From: Baffinella frigidus
Taxonomy: Eukaryota > Cryptophyceae > Cryptomonadales > Baffinellaceae
Assembly (NCBI GenBank): GCA_026770585.1
Contig: MU646797.1
Coordinates: forward strand, 73,192-95,423
Length of the DNA: 22,232 nucleotides
Direction: 5' to 3'
In this document: positions 1 to 7,640 of the stretch, piece after piece
Position numbering within the stretch: position 1 is the first letter of the stretch
Layout: the number at the start of each line of letters is the position of its first letter
Notes under the pieces: generated by a model
Told to the model about the DNA's origin: nothing
Seen by the model: only the letters and a program-made list of their open reading frames with translations
Databases searched by the model: none
Program-made: the position numbers and the translations under genes

Positions 1-150
1 GGAGGGAGAAGAGAGGGAGGGAGAAGAGAGGGAGGGAGAAGTGAGGGAGGGAGGAGAGAGGGGGGGAGAAGAGAGGGAGGGAGAAGTGAGGGAGGGAGAA
101 GAGAGGGAGGGAGAAGTGAGGGAGGGAGGAGAGAGGGGGGGGAGAGAGAG
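1..150. repeat. Polypurine minisatellite (GGGAGA/GAGAGG type)
   Basis: Nearly every base on the plus strand is a purine, with only scattered T. It is built from GAGGGAGGGAGAA units alternating GAAGAGAG and GAAGTGAG, giving a higher-order period of about 30 bases. The array starts at or before the window edge. Such tracts can adopt triplex (H-DNA) structure; that is general knowledge, not shown here. Confidence 0.85.
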
Positions 151-265
151 GGGTCCGTATTTGTTCAGCCCCTTCCTACCACAGATGAAGAGACTTTATG
201 GAACTTATGCCCAGCCATCAACTTAACACGTCCCGAGAGGGCTCGAAATCGAAGGTCTCGCGGCT

Positions 266-408
266 AACCACACGGTGGACTGCGAACCTTTCATCTCAAG
301 TCAACTTATATGAAGACAAATGACTTGAAGGATTTTTCCAATGCAAATTGGTCACGTAACACCCCGGAATCCGGGGCCAACGCAACCCTCGTAGCCCACC
401 GAGTGGGG
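266..408 (+). mobile_element. Family H inverted-repeat element, copy 1
   Basis: Starts CCACACGGTGGACT and contains GCAAATTGGTCACGTAACACC followed by a short ATCCGGGG-type palindrome, then ends with AGCCCACCGAGTGGGG, roughly the inverse of the start. A close copy lies at 3819-3958 and an inverted one at 21764-21878. Non-coding; best explained as a MITE-like element related to family D by its ends. Confidence 0.55.
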
Positions 409-617
409 TGGGGCCCTCAAAACGACCGTGTTTTCCGACTGGGAGCTAGCGGGGGAGGTTTTTGACTATTTCGGGTTTTGGAAAGAGCGACCCGGCCCCG
501 CCTTGAATAAATCAAATTCATATAAATGGCGCTTCCCCCCCGCAAATGGCTCTAGTTCCCGTCCATAACCAGTTGTCCACGGCAGGTCCTTCTGGCGTGG
601 TCGCATGACTCCTCGCA
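409..617. other. Unclassified AT/GC mosaic sequence
   Basis: No gene seen. The phrase AATAAA...ATGGCGCTTCCCCC recurs in similar form near 4103-4125, downstream of the second family H copy. The homologous block may therefore be longer than the element as drawn. Confidence 0.35.
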
Positions 618-723
618 TATCCCTCAAGTGGCGACGGGGTCAAATTTGACCCCAAAGAGGTCCCTAGGCAGGTCCTAGGGCCCTACGGTAGGGCGTGTGA
701 GCCTACTTGCCACTTAAGGGATA
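618..723. mobile_element. Family B MITE, copy 1 (106 bp)
   Basis: Ends are TATCCCTCAAGTGGC and GCCACTTAAGGGATA, near-perfect inverses. Inside are the perfect palindrome GGGGTCAAATTTGACCCC, then CCTAGGCAGGTCCTAGG and CCCTACGGTAGGG. No coding capacity. Confidence 0.75.
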
Positions 724-766
724 GAGGTCTTCGAGTACAGGCCACGGCAGGTCATAAGTCAGAATT

Positions 767-929
767 CAGGACGCAACGGTGCGTTTCTTGGTACTAAATG
801 AGTGTGCGGTCCCACGTGAAAGGCAGCTCCTCGTCCTCTCCACGTCCAATTTGTTACTCCGAATCTCAGATCCGGGTACAAAATTTAAAACAAGACTTGT
901 ATCTGAAATTCTGACTTATGACCTGGCTT
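767..929 (+). repeat. Family I dispersed repeat, copy 1
   Basis: Runs from CAGGACGCAACGG through CTAAATGAGTGTGCGGTCCCAC, CTCGTCCT, CACGTCC and GACTTGTATCTGAAATT to GACCTGGC. Other copies lie at 12019-12179 and 14931-15093 in the same orientation. No inverted ends are visible; it could be a fragment of a retroelement end or of an untranslated region. Confidence 0.65.
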
Positions 930-1640
930 GCGTCTCTCTCGGTAGGACGAGGCGCTGGCTCCTGAGGGTTGCCTACTGTAGGGTCCTAGGTCTTATAGCG
1001 TAAGGGTTATTCAAAATCCCTTCGAAGTCCGTTGTGTGGACCCTACACCAAAACCTGTTCTCCCCCCTCCTCCTTTCAAACCCTAAACCGTTTTCCCCGT
1101 GTAGGACGAGGCGCTGGCGGGGGCGGCGGCTGGGAAAACGGCCAAGCGGGAGGAGGAGGAGGGCGCGCGCCGCGCCGCGGTTGAGACTGTATAACCCGCT
1201 ATGGGTGAATAACCCGTTATTGGTGTATAACCCGTTATGGGTGAAGAACCCGTCAAGGCCGAATAACCCGCTACCGGCCTACTGTAGGACCATAACCTGT
1301 GAATCTCCCTACATATTCTGTTCTGTCCCCTCTGTTGAAACGCTGGCACTTTCTCTCTCGGTAGGACGAGGCGCTGGCGGAAGCGGCGGCTGGCAGGACT
1401 GTCGAGCGCCTGGAGGAGGAGGAGGGCGCTCGCCGATAATAATCCATAATCCCTATAACCCGTCATGGGTGTATGACCCGCCAAGGCCGTATAACCCGTC
1501 CTTAAGTTGGAGTAACCCCTCCGTGTAGGACGAGGCGCTGGCGGGGGAGGCGGCCGGCAGGACGGCCAAGCGGCTGGAGGAGGAGGGGGCGCGCCGCGCC
1601 GCGGTGCACTCCTGCCATCCCACACAGTCGACTACCAAGC
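930..1640 (+). repeat. Repeated exon-like cassette encoding an Ala/Glu/Arg-rich helix
   Basis: GACGAGGCGCTGGC occurs four times, near 946, 1106, 1363 and 1530, each preceded by TAG. Before two of them the sequence is a pyrimidine run (CTCTCTCGGTAG), like a 3' splice site. Three copies continue in frame: DEALA, a short Ala/Gly stretch, GKT or GRT, a basic link, EEE(E) and GARR. A fifth, degraded copy of the middle part lies near 2123-2148. Between copies, TATAACCCGTTATGGGTG-type units recur (about 1187-1265 and 1453-1502). No complete gene can be built. Explanations include duplicated exon remnants or a GC-rich repeat that happens to stay open. Confidence 0.5.
955..1040. mobile_element. Family D element, right-end fragment
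   Basis: The right part only: GCCTACTGTAGGGTCCTAGGTCTTAT, a GGGTTATTCAAAATCCC stretch, then CTTCGAAGTCCGTTGTGTGG. It matches the right halves of the copies at 4438-4581 and 17887-18041. The left part is missing, or replaced by the cassette repeat ending near 960. Confidence 0.55.
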
Positions 1641-1773
1641 AATTTCTCCACACTCTTCGTATACGTTGTATACTCGGTGATATATTGCTCTGGGTTGTAC
1701 CCTCTAGCGCTATCTTCTGCTCTCTCGTGTCGCCTCCCAGGTGCACCCCTGCCACCCCACACAGTCGACCACC
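1603..1773. repeat. Direct repeat flanking 105-bp spacer
   Basis: GTGCACTCCTGCCATCCCAC with ACAGTCGACTACC at 1603-1635 recurs as GTGCACCCCTGCCACCCCAC with ACAGTCGACCACC at 1740-1772. The CCCACACAGTCGAC part resembles family D ends. Confidence 0.55.
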
Positions 1774-1910
1774 ACTTACCAGTGACCGAGGACTTTTTCG
1801 CCTTGAATTCAAGGTGAAATTCCGGTTAGGTTCTATTGCAATGGACAAGATTCTAGTACAAATCGTTTAGATGGTCTGTATCCGTGAGGCCCCCGTTGGC
1901 TGCTGAGTGG
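1774..1910. other. Short unclassified stretch
   Basis: No gene or repeat family recognised between the direct repeat and the next family D-like end. Confidence 0.3.
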
Positions 1911-2120
1911 CCACACAGTGGACCACGAGGCGATTTCTCCATAACCTTACCCCTACGTGGATAATCCAGAGACCCTACGGTAGGCGATCCGTAGGGACGA
2001 GTAGGGTTGTTCCTAGGGCTATCCTCACGGTAGAACCCATACGTGGATAATCCATAGAACCTACGGTAGGCAATCCGTAGGGACGTAGGATTATTCCTAG
2101 GGCTATCCGCACGGGTAGCG
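1911..2120. mobile_element. Family D-like element with 86-bp internal tandem duplication
   Basis: It begins GGCCACACAGTGGACCACGAGG, like family D ends. Two copies of an 86-base unit follow, starting TACGTGGATAATCCA at 1954 and 2040. Each unit contains CCTACGGTAGGC, ATCCGTAGGGACG and CCTAGGGCTATCC. Confidence 0.6.
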
Positions 2121-2189
2121 GAGACGGCCAAGTGGGTGGAAGAGGAGGCTTATCCGGGGAAACCTTTTTTTCTTTCGTTTACTGGGCAG

Positions 2190-2238
2190 GAAAATTACTA
2201 CACAATTCGTTCTTACTAGTAATATTAAGCATTTGTCC
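2190..2238 (+). mobile_element. Family C element, half copy
   Basis: GGAAAATTACTACACAATTCGTTCTTACTAGTAATATTAAGC matches the central left half of the family C copies; the right half is absent. Confidence 0.5.
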
Positions 2239-2275
2239 GCCTCGAGTGGCCTGCTCCTGCCACCCAAAGGTTCGA

Positions 2276-2413
2276 TTTCGGAACAAGACAGATTCTATCC
2301 CCGCTATATTAGGCTTCCGACGCCGAAGATAAGGGTGTATATGCTATTTTAGGCATATAATAATGCTATCTTACGCCTTTTTATGTGGACAGATTCTGGT
2401 ATGTTCCGAGATG
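2276..2413 (+). mobile_element. Family F MITE, copy 1
   Basis: Ends are TTTCGGAACAAGACAGATTCT and the approximate inverse AGATTCTGGTATGTTCCGAGA. The interior has GGTGTATATGCTATTTTAGGC and GCTATCTTACGCCTTTTT. A full-length copy in the opposite orientation lies at 20456-20593. Confidence 0.65.
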
Positions 2414-2456
2414 AGATGAGATTGAGAGATCGAGAGGCGGGCCCGTGGAATCTCGT

Positions 2457-2594
2457 ATGGAAACACTTGTAATTTATCAACTGGATTTCAATCACAAACA
2501 AAATTACTACACATTTTCTCGAATACTACATGTAAAGATCGTTCTGTGTAGTAAATTGCATTGAATCAAGTTAATCAATTATAAGTGTTTCCAT
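2457..2594. mobile_element. Family C MITE, copy 1
   Basis: Inverted ends ATGGAAACACTTGTAATTTAT and ATTATAAGTGTTTCCAT. The core holds AAAATTACTACACA and its inverse TGTGTAGTAAATT. GTGGAATCT occurs just outside both ends (2446-2454 and 2596-2604), a candidate 9-bp target duplication. Confidence 0.65.
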
Positions 2595-2620
2595 GTGGAA
2601 TCTGCACTCTTGCCACCCTT

Positions 2621-2825
2621 TACCACTCGAGGCTGGACGGTGAAGTATTTTAAATGTGGGGTTGTAAACCTGTGTACCAGTCACGGGCGGGCTTGGTCAC
2701 GTTGCCGCTCGATATCGAGCAGAAACGTGACCAAACGCGACTATTTGTGTGAACATTGCTACACACTGCCCCACTTGTAAAGGAACCCCGGTTTTAATAT
2801 GGTCGCATTTCTAGCCTCGAGTGGT
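2621..2825. mobile_element. Family E MITE, copy 1 (205 bp)
   Basis: Perfect 12-bp outer ends TACCACTCGAGG and CCTCGAGTGGTA. Inside are GTGGGGTTGTAAAC and a nested inverted pair TTGGTCACGTT / AACGTGACCAA around 2694-2738 with GCTCGATATCGAGC at its centre. The other copies have the same CCACTCGAG ends. Confidence 0.65.
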
Positions 2826-2851
2826 ATCCGACAAGGTGTCCATTGTAACAA

Positions 2852-3210
2852 TTGATGGGTTCACGCTGGCCCATCCTACACCGAATTCACGCTGGCCCAT
2901 CTCACACTGAATTCACGCTGGCCCATCCCACACTGAATTCACGCTGGCCACGTCAGATCACAAGTGGGAATTCCCCGCAAGTCAATTGTTGGATTCTTTC
3001 CCAGCAAACAAAAGCCAGCAGTTGCAGCCATTCCTGGGTGCACTAATGTTTCTTGTGTACCAGGAAACACTTTTGAAAGAAGGAGGCCTCGACTTCAAAT
3101 CTCATTTGTGACCAGCGTGGCCCATCCCACACTGAATTCAATCTGGGTCATCCCACACTGAATTCAACCTGGGTCATCCCACACTGAATTCAATCTGGCA
3201 CATCCCACAC
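2852..3210 (+). repeat. 26-bp minisatellite in two blocks
   Basis: The unit is ATTCACGCTGGCCCATCCCACACTGA, about three copies at 2858-2952. A second block at 3117-3210 uses ATTCAATCTGGGTCATCCCACACTGA, also about three copies. A non-repeat segment of about 165 bases separates them. Its edges (ATCACAAGTGGG and CTCATTTGTGACC) are loosely inverted, so it may be an insertion that split the array. Confidence 0.75.
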
Positions 3211-3537
3211 AGCATGAGGCGGCGGAGAAAGCAGCGCTCGAAGGGTCGGCGCCGGTGCCACCCGTCGTGTAGGAGGTGTGGAGGTAGAATCCATCCGGAA
3301 AATGCTCGTATGAGCGGCCGACACGGGGTACAGTAAGTGGCACAATACGTAGCATGTGCGGCCCTGACGCTGATTGGAGAGTTGAGTGATAAATGGGAAG
3401 GGGGCAAATGGCTCCAACTGTGGACCGTTCTAGAGGGTCACGTCCGGCGGCGTACCGCACTGTCGGCTTTACTACTACTATCAGGCGTACGGGGGGATTT
3501 GCCACGGGGGTTTTCGGCGACCCATTTGGATGGCAGA
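3211..3537. other. Unclassified GC-rich stretch
   Basis: No gene recognised. At 3213-3270 a short frame reads HEAAEKAALEGSAPVPPVV then stop, which looks exon-like but has no partner. The phrase AAATGGCTCCAACTGTGGAC with CGTTCTAGAGGGTCACGTCCGGCGG (3405-3450) recurs near 21937-21982, so part of this is a dispersed repeat. Confidence 0.35.
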
Positions 3538-3591
3538 GACGGATGGCAGAGAAATTGGTAACAGCCGTTACCAATCTCTCTGCCATCCGTC
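3538..3591. repeat. Near-perfect 25-bp hairpin
   Basis: GACGGATGGCAGAGAAATTG continues to 3562 and pairs with 3567-3591, with one mismatch and a 4-base loop (AGCC). The left arm is preceded by a partial tandem copy, GGATGGCAGA. Confidence 0.85.
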
Positions 3592-3627
3592 GTCGCGTGA
3601 GGCGAACAGCCTCCCTTTAGAGCTTGG

Positions 3628-3748
3628 TACAGGGGTACCTCGCTCATAAGAAACCGCGCCCCCGTAGGACCCTACAGTAGGACCATGCCTAGGGCCCTAC
3701 GGTGATCCTAGGGGGGGGGCGGTTTCTTCTGAGCGAAGTGCCACTGTA
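3628..3748. mobile_element. Family A MITE, copy 1
   Basis: Left end TA CAGGGGTACCTCGCTCATAA, right end TTCTGAGCGAAGTGCCACTG TA. Inside are CCCTACAGTAGGACCATGCCTAGGGCCCTACGG and a G-run. TA is present on both sides. The right end has accumulated changes. Confidence 0.8.
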
Positions 3749-3753
3749 GAGCT

Positions 3754-3817
3754 ACCCACACAGCGGACTTCGAAGGGATTTTGAATAACCCCTCAGCGTC
3801 AAGACCTAGGACCACAC
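3754..3817. mobile_element. Family D element, left-end fragment
   Basis: CCCACACAGCGGACTTCGAAGG followed by GATTTTGAATAACCCCTCAG and AGACCTAGGACC, the inverse of the right end seen at 955-1040. It abuts a family H copy. Confidence 0.55.
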
Positions 3818-3818
3818 C

Positions 3819-3958
3819 CCACCATACGGTGGACTACGAACCATCAAAAGTCAACGTGTCTGGAAAAAAAATCTTTGAGGATTTTTCTGAGGCAAATTGG
3901 TCACGTAACACCCATAATTCCGGCTCCAACGAAACCCTCGAAGCCCACTGTGTGGAGA
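3819..3958 (+). mobile_element. Family H element, copy 2
   Basis: CCATACGGTGGACTACGA at the left and CGAAGCCCACTGTGTGG at the right are inverses. GCAAATTGGTCACGTAACACC matches copy 1. Confidence 0.6.
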
Positions 3959-4137
3959 GCTACTCTGGTAGGACTGATGAAGTACCGACTTCGCGACTTT
4001 AAAACGATTGTAAAGATCGTAAAATGTTTTTGTGAAGATCGTAAAGCTTTTTTAAACGCACCGTTTCGGTCTATTCCGGTGCCTCCCGTCGTCGCGTGAG
4101 GCGAATAAACGGCGCTTCCCCCTCCGTAAACGGACGC
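3959..4137. other. Unclassified sequence with short GATCGTAAA repeats
   Basis: GATTGTAAAGATCGTAAAAT and GAAGATCGTAAAG form a small tandem repeat near 4007-4046. The end (GCGAATAAACGGCGCTTCCCCC) resembles the sequence after family H copy 1. No gene seen. Confidence 0.35.
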
Positions 4138-4236
4138 TATCCTTTAAGTGGCGAGTAGGCTCAAACACCCTACCGTAGAGCCCTAGGACCTGCCTAGGAC
4201 CTCCGGGATTTCGACCCGCTCGCCACTTAAGGGATA
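4138..4236. mobile_element. Family B MITE, copy 2, with target duplication
   Basis: Ends TATCCTTTAAGTGGCGAG and CTCGCCACTTAAGGGATA. AACGGACGC occurs immediately before (4129-4137) and again just after it, the best target-site duplication in the window. The next base starts a family A copy, so B inserted beside an A element already present, or the reverse. Confidence 0.8.
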
Positions 4237-4245
4237 AACGGACGC

Positions 4246-4352
4246 TACAGGGGTACCTCGCTCATAAGAAACCGCCTCCTCCTAGGACCCTACAGTAGGC
4301 CTATGCCTAGGGCCCTATGGTGGTCCTATGGGGGGGTCAGTTTCTTATGAGA
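4246..4352. mobile_element. Family A MITE, copy 2 (right end lost)
   Basis: Left end TACAGGGGTACCTCGCTCAT is intact and the core matches the family. After TTTCTTATGAG the sequence diverges, so the last 15 or so bases of the right end are missing. Confidence 0.75.
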
Positions 4353-4437
4353 GCTAGATCTTGCCCCCCGCCCTCCGGAGTGATGCTTGTCGGTCGTTTC
4401 AGTTTTTCGGAGTTGTACCCACATAGCTTCCTTCTTT

Positions 4438-4581
4438 CGATTTTCTGGCCGAATTTTAGGCATTTTCCGTTACCTTATCCGTGGGAACCCCCCTGTGTCC
4501 CTACGCTATTGCCTACCGTAGGGTCCTAGGTCTGATCGCTTATGCGTTATTCACGAAATCCCTTCGAAGCCCGCTGTGTGG
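4438..4581. mobile_element. Family D element, nearly complete
   Basis: Matches 17887-18041 through GGCCGAATTTTAGGCATTTT, CCGTTACCTTATCCGTGGG, GCCTACCGTAGGGTCCTAGG and ATCCCTTCGAAGCCCGCTGTGTGG. The extreme left end is missing. Confidence 0.6.
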
Positions 4582-4599
4582 CACGTGCGACCCAGACCC

Positions 4600-4768
4600 C
4601 CACTCGAGAGTGCTGGAGCACCCAATTCACAACCTGGTTTGTACATGTGTGTAGTAACTTTCGTAAGTTTGGTCGCGTTCCTCGCCGAATGTCTGTGAGG
4701 AACGTGCCCACTGGTACAACCCATTACAACCCCACATGAAAATAGGGTGCGCCAGCGTTCTCGAGTGG
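4600..4768. mobile_element. Family E MITE, copy 2 (169 bp)
   Basis: Ends CCACTCGAGAGTGCTGGAGC and GCGCCAGCGTTCTCGAGTGG. Internal GGTACAACCCATTACAACCCC corresponds to the GTTGTAAAC phrase of copy 1. Confidence 0.65.
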
Positions 4769-4774
4769 CCCCGG

Positions 4775-4978
4775 CCCGTCCGAATAAATATCTCCGTTTC
4801 TTCGGACGGGGTTTCTCTTGCCCCTCTTAGCAGGCACCGGTGACTTCGGGAATCTGTCCAAAGTTGATTCTCACCCGGGAAACACGCCACCCGTCAGCAA
4901 ATCTCGCCCGGAAATCCGGGCGAAAAGGACAACGGTGGCTGCTCTGCTAAGTGGAGAGGTCCACGGCATGCGACTGAT
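4775..4978. repeat. Hairpin-rich intergenic segment
   Basis: Contains a 10-bp hairpin CCCGTCCGAA / TTCGGACGGG (4775-4810) and a 9-bp one TCGCCCGGA / TCCGGGCGA (4904-4923). The outer inverted pair CTTAGCAGGCACCGG / CCACCGTTGT-type sequence flanks the second (about 4826-4961). An open frame crosses it but shows no domain. Confidence 0.5.
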
Positions 4979-5158
4979 CCACTCGAGAATGCTGGAGCCC
5001 CCTCTTTTAAAACTAGGTCCTTCACAAGTGGGCATTTGAGTAGCAACTTTCGCGGGTTTGGTCACGACCCCCCGGAATTTCCGGAGTGGTGTCCTGTTCC
5101 TGGAACAAATCCGTACAACCCCGCATGTAATTAGGGTGCTCCGGCATCCTCGAGTGGA
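4979..5158. mobile_element. Family E MITE, copy 3 (180 bp)
   Basis: Ends CCACTCGAGAATGCTGGAGC and GCTCCGGCATCCTCGAGTGG. The interior shares TTGGTCACG and GTACAACCCCGCATGTAATTAGG with copy 2, plus an ATTTCCGG palindrome. Confidence 0.7.
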
Positions 5159-5183
5159 AGCCCGCGGCGTCCGTCCGGTGTTG

Positions 5184-5248
5184 GTTGAGGGTTGAGGGTT
5201 GAGGGTTTAGGGTTTAGGGTTTAGGGTTTAGGGTTTGGGGTTCAGGCT
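5184..5248 (+). repeat. Telomere-type array, G-rich on plus strand (TTTAGGG)
   Basis: GGTTGAGGG units pass into about five perfect TTTAGGG units, then TTTGGGG and TTCAGG. G-rich here, C-rich again from 5457. Confidence 0.85.
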
Positions 5249-5456
5249 TGAGGTGCGCGCGGCAGGCGTGTAACTCAACATATATATTTATAAATATATT
5301 AACTGATGCATATATTTATATTAACTGATGCATTTTTGTTTTTAGTTACGGCCTGGAACGATCGAACAGATTCCCCATCGCCCCCCGAATGCCGCCGCCG
5401 CCCCCTGGTACAAATTGCAATTCGGGTTTGCGCACCAAAGCATGACGGGCACTTAA
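5249..5456. other. AT-rich spacer between opposed telomere-type arrays
   Basis: Has a direct repeat, TATTAACTGATGCAT (about 5296-5331), with ATATATTTATA palindromes. No gene recognised. Confidence 0.5.
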
Positions 5457-5911
5457 TAAACCCTAAACGCACACTAAATCCCAAACGGGTCGGGCACTAA
5501 AACATGACGGGCACTTAATCAACATTCAACGCGCCCTAAATCCTAAACCCAAAACCCTGACCTCTAAAAACCATAAACCACCTGTCCTAAACCCTAAACC
5601 CCAAACCCTAAACCACACACCCTACACCCTATACCTAAGCCCTGAATGTATCGGAGGCAGGCGGTGGCGGAGGCGTGGGAGCAGCAGAGCTACTTCCTCG
5701 ACGCCTGGTCCTCCTTCCTCCGAGCCGGTCCTACTCCCTAAAAGCTAAGCTCTAACCCCGAACTACTAAACCCTAAACACAAACCCTAAACCCTAAACTC
5801 TAAACTCTAAACACTATTCACTAATCACTAAACACTAGACCCTACACCCTCAACCCTGAATCCTAAATCCTAAACCCTAAACCCTAAACCCGAAACTCGA
5901 AACCTCCTCGC
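5457..5911 (-). repeat. Degenerate telomere-type arrays, C-rich on plus strand (CCCTAAA)
   Basis: Many CCCTAAA units with variants (CCTAAATC, CACTAAAC). Unique sequence near 5646-5735 (GAGGCAGGCGGTGGCGGAGG and neighbours) interrupts it. A phrase CGGGCACTAAAACATGACGG repeats around 5441-5515. Confidence 0.75.
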
Positions 5912-5924
5912 CGGTCCGTTGAAG

Positions 5925-6150
5925 CAGCCCCCTTGAGCGAGACCTTTGCTGCAAATACCAACTCTGCCGCCATGCACCCCCCCCCACCGAGGCTGTGTCT
6001 GAGCGAGACCTATCCTAGAGAGAGGGCATGCCTCCCTGACCGCGGCCCCTCCCTCCCCTCCCTCTCCTCCATCCCCTCCCTCCCCTCTCTCCCCTCCCTC
6101 CCCCCCCTACCCCTCTCGCCTCTCGCCGGCGCTCGCCTTACAGGTGACGG
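5925..6150. repeat. Segmental duplication unit, first copy (GAGCGAGACC...CAGGTGACGG)
   Basis: GCATGCCTCCCTGACCGCGG, a CCCTCCCTCC-rich tract and CTCTCGCCGGCGCTCGCCTTACAGGTGACGG recur at 7739-7834. Also contains CGCCATGCACCCCC with GAGGCTGTGTCTGAGC, found again near 7350 and 8546. Confidence 0.65.
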
Positions 6151-6153
6151 CCC

Positions 6154-6212
6154 CAAACCCTAAACCCTAACCCCCAAACCCTAACCCCCAAACCCCACAC
6201 ACCAAACCCTAC
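6154..6212 (-). repeat. Telomere-type block, C-rich (CCCTAAA/CCCCAAA)
   Basis: About eight units, mixed CCCTAAA and CCCCAAACC. Confidence 0.75.
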
Positions 6213-6596
6213 GGACACCTTTCATGGAATTCTCGAGTGCATGGTCATACGCAGTAGGGTGGTCCTTGCGTTGCGTCAGGTCCTTTCAACTCCCACCAGA
6301 GGCGAACTCTGGACCTCATCCTGCAGAATGGCCCTCCTTGGCGCATGGGCAGAGGCCTAATCTACGCTAGACCTGAGGGGCCTCGGGTGGGCAGGAGACC
6401 AGCTCCTTCGAAAGCCGCTCCTCTTCCGGTCTCGAGTTGAGCCTAGGACAAAATTTGAGGACCCAACGCTAGGATTCCTAGCGTTTTTGTGGGCAAGTGA
6501 TCTTGAGTTGACAAATTTTGTCATGGACTCAACTTGAGTCCGGCAGAGGCCTAATGTAGGCTCCTACGGCGCTGCGTGTCCTTGTGCGCGTCCCCA
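6213..6596. repeat. Unique sequence with 107-bp inverted-repeat element
   Basis: 6431-6537 has ends CTCGAGTTGAG and CTCAACTTGAG with an inner pair GACAAAATTTG / CAAATTTTGTC. The centre is a palindrome AACGCTAGGA T TCCTAGCGTT (6465-6485). The flanks have AGAGGCCTAATGTAGGCTCC-type phrases that recur near 8180. No gene. Confidence 0.55.
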
Positions 6597-6683
6597 CACC
6601 CTAAACCCTACACCCTAAACCCTAAACCCTAAACCCTAAACCCTAAACCCTAAGCCCTGAACCCTGAACCCTAAACCCTAAGT
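6597..6683 (-). repeat. Telomere-type array, C-rich (CCCTAAA)
   Basis: About twelve units, several perfect CCCTAAA in tandem, then CCCTGAA variants. Confidence 0.85.
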
Positions 6684-7130
6684 GTCCCTGTACCTTCTGC
6701 ACACCTGACCTGCTGCCTTATCCCTGGATCCTCAACCTTAATCCCTCAACGCCAATCCCCAATCCCGAACCCAGGCCCCCTGCTGCCGTCCTCGCAGGCT
6801 GCGCGACCCTCCCTACCAGGCTTTCTCCCAAACAAGGACACGCCCCGCCGTAGGCCTGTTCCTAGCGAATCTCTCTCTCTGTCTCTCTCGCTCTCTCTCT
6901 CGCTCTCTCTCTCGGAACCCAGGACCCCCCTAGTAGGGACGGTGCGTGTGTCAGAGAGGAGAAAGCTCCCTCCCGGGGTTTCCTCCTGAACCACTGTCTC
7001 TCGTAACCCTCGAGGACTTGCCGGGACGCCCGAGAGGCTTTGGTTCCGTAGGTTCAGGCAGCGCGCCCTTCCAACCGCGGTTTCTCGCGAACACGGACAT
7101 GCACCGCCGTAGGCCTGTTCCCGAGAGAGC

Positions 7131-7163
<33 letters not shown>

Positions 7164-7192
7164 CGAGAGAGAGAGCGAGAGAGAGTGAGAGC

Positions 7193-7229
<37 letters not shown>

Positions 7230-7434
7230 CGAGAGAGAGTGAGAGCGAGAGAGAGAGCGAGAGAGAGAGAGAGGAACCCAGGACCCCCCTAGGGACGGTG
7301 CGTGTGTCAGAGAGAGAGAAAGAGGCCTGTATTACTACCAACGCGGCCGCCATGTATGCACCCCCAGCGAGGCTGTGTCTGAGCAGGAACCTGGAGAAAG
7401 TTCCTGTCCTCACAGATACGTTGGTAGTAATAGC
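6684..7434. repeat. Segmental duplication with GA/CT microsatellites
   Basis: The block [CGAACANGGACA ... AGGCCTGTTCC]-(GA/CT)n-[GGAACCCAGGACCC ... GACGGTGCGTGTGTCAGAGAG] occurs twice here (about 6828-6962 and 7080-7317) and once at 8370-8522. Microsatellites are CT-rich at 6870-6914 and GA-rich at 7123-7274, the latter mixing GAGAGAGAGC and GAGAGTGAGAGC units. A following piece, CCAACGCGGCCGCCATGTATGC to GGACCT/GAACCT, recurs at 8534-8590. Confidence 0.7.
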
Positions 7435-7446
7435 GGTCTCTCGGTG

Positions 7447-7550
7447 TATCCCTTAAGTGGCCAGTAGGCTCATACACCCTACAGTAGGGCCCTAGGACCT
7501 GCCTAGGGCTTCTACGGGCGATTATTCGCCCGTTGGGCACTCGAGGGATG
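7447..7550. mobile_element. Family B MITE, copy 3, with alternative palindrome
   Basis: Left end TATCCCTTAAGTGGCC is good; the right end GCACTCGAGGGATG is diverged. The GTCAAATTTGAC palindrome is replaced by ACGGGCGATTATTCGCCCGT (7514-7533). Confidence 0.65.
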
Positions 7551-7640
7551 CATAAATAAAAATGAGAGTCAAGGGAGTGACACGAGGCCCGGGGTGTGTG
7601 ACTTTCTGCAGGGGCACCGCGGGAAACGCCTGCTCCGTGC

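Noticed and set aside
1083-1625. 180-codon minus-strand frame
   Set aside because: Antisense of the repeated cassette; proline and arginine runs come from CTCCTCCTCC complementing GAGGAGGAGG.
2595-2780. 61-codon plus-strand frame with several Cys/His
   Set aside because: Lies within the family E element and its palindrome; Cys spacing does not match a known zinc finger.
3164-3586. 140-codon minus-strand frame
   Set aside because: Crosses the minisatellite and the 25-bp hairpin and has no recognisable domain.
7054-7413. 119-codon minus-strand frame with Ser/Leu runs
   Set aside because: Mostly GA microsatellite; related frame at 8323-8751 reflects a DNA duplication and is shifted in the 6.9-kb copy.
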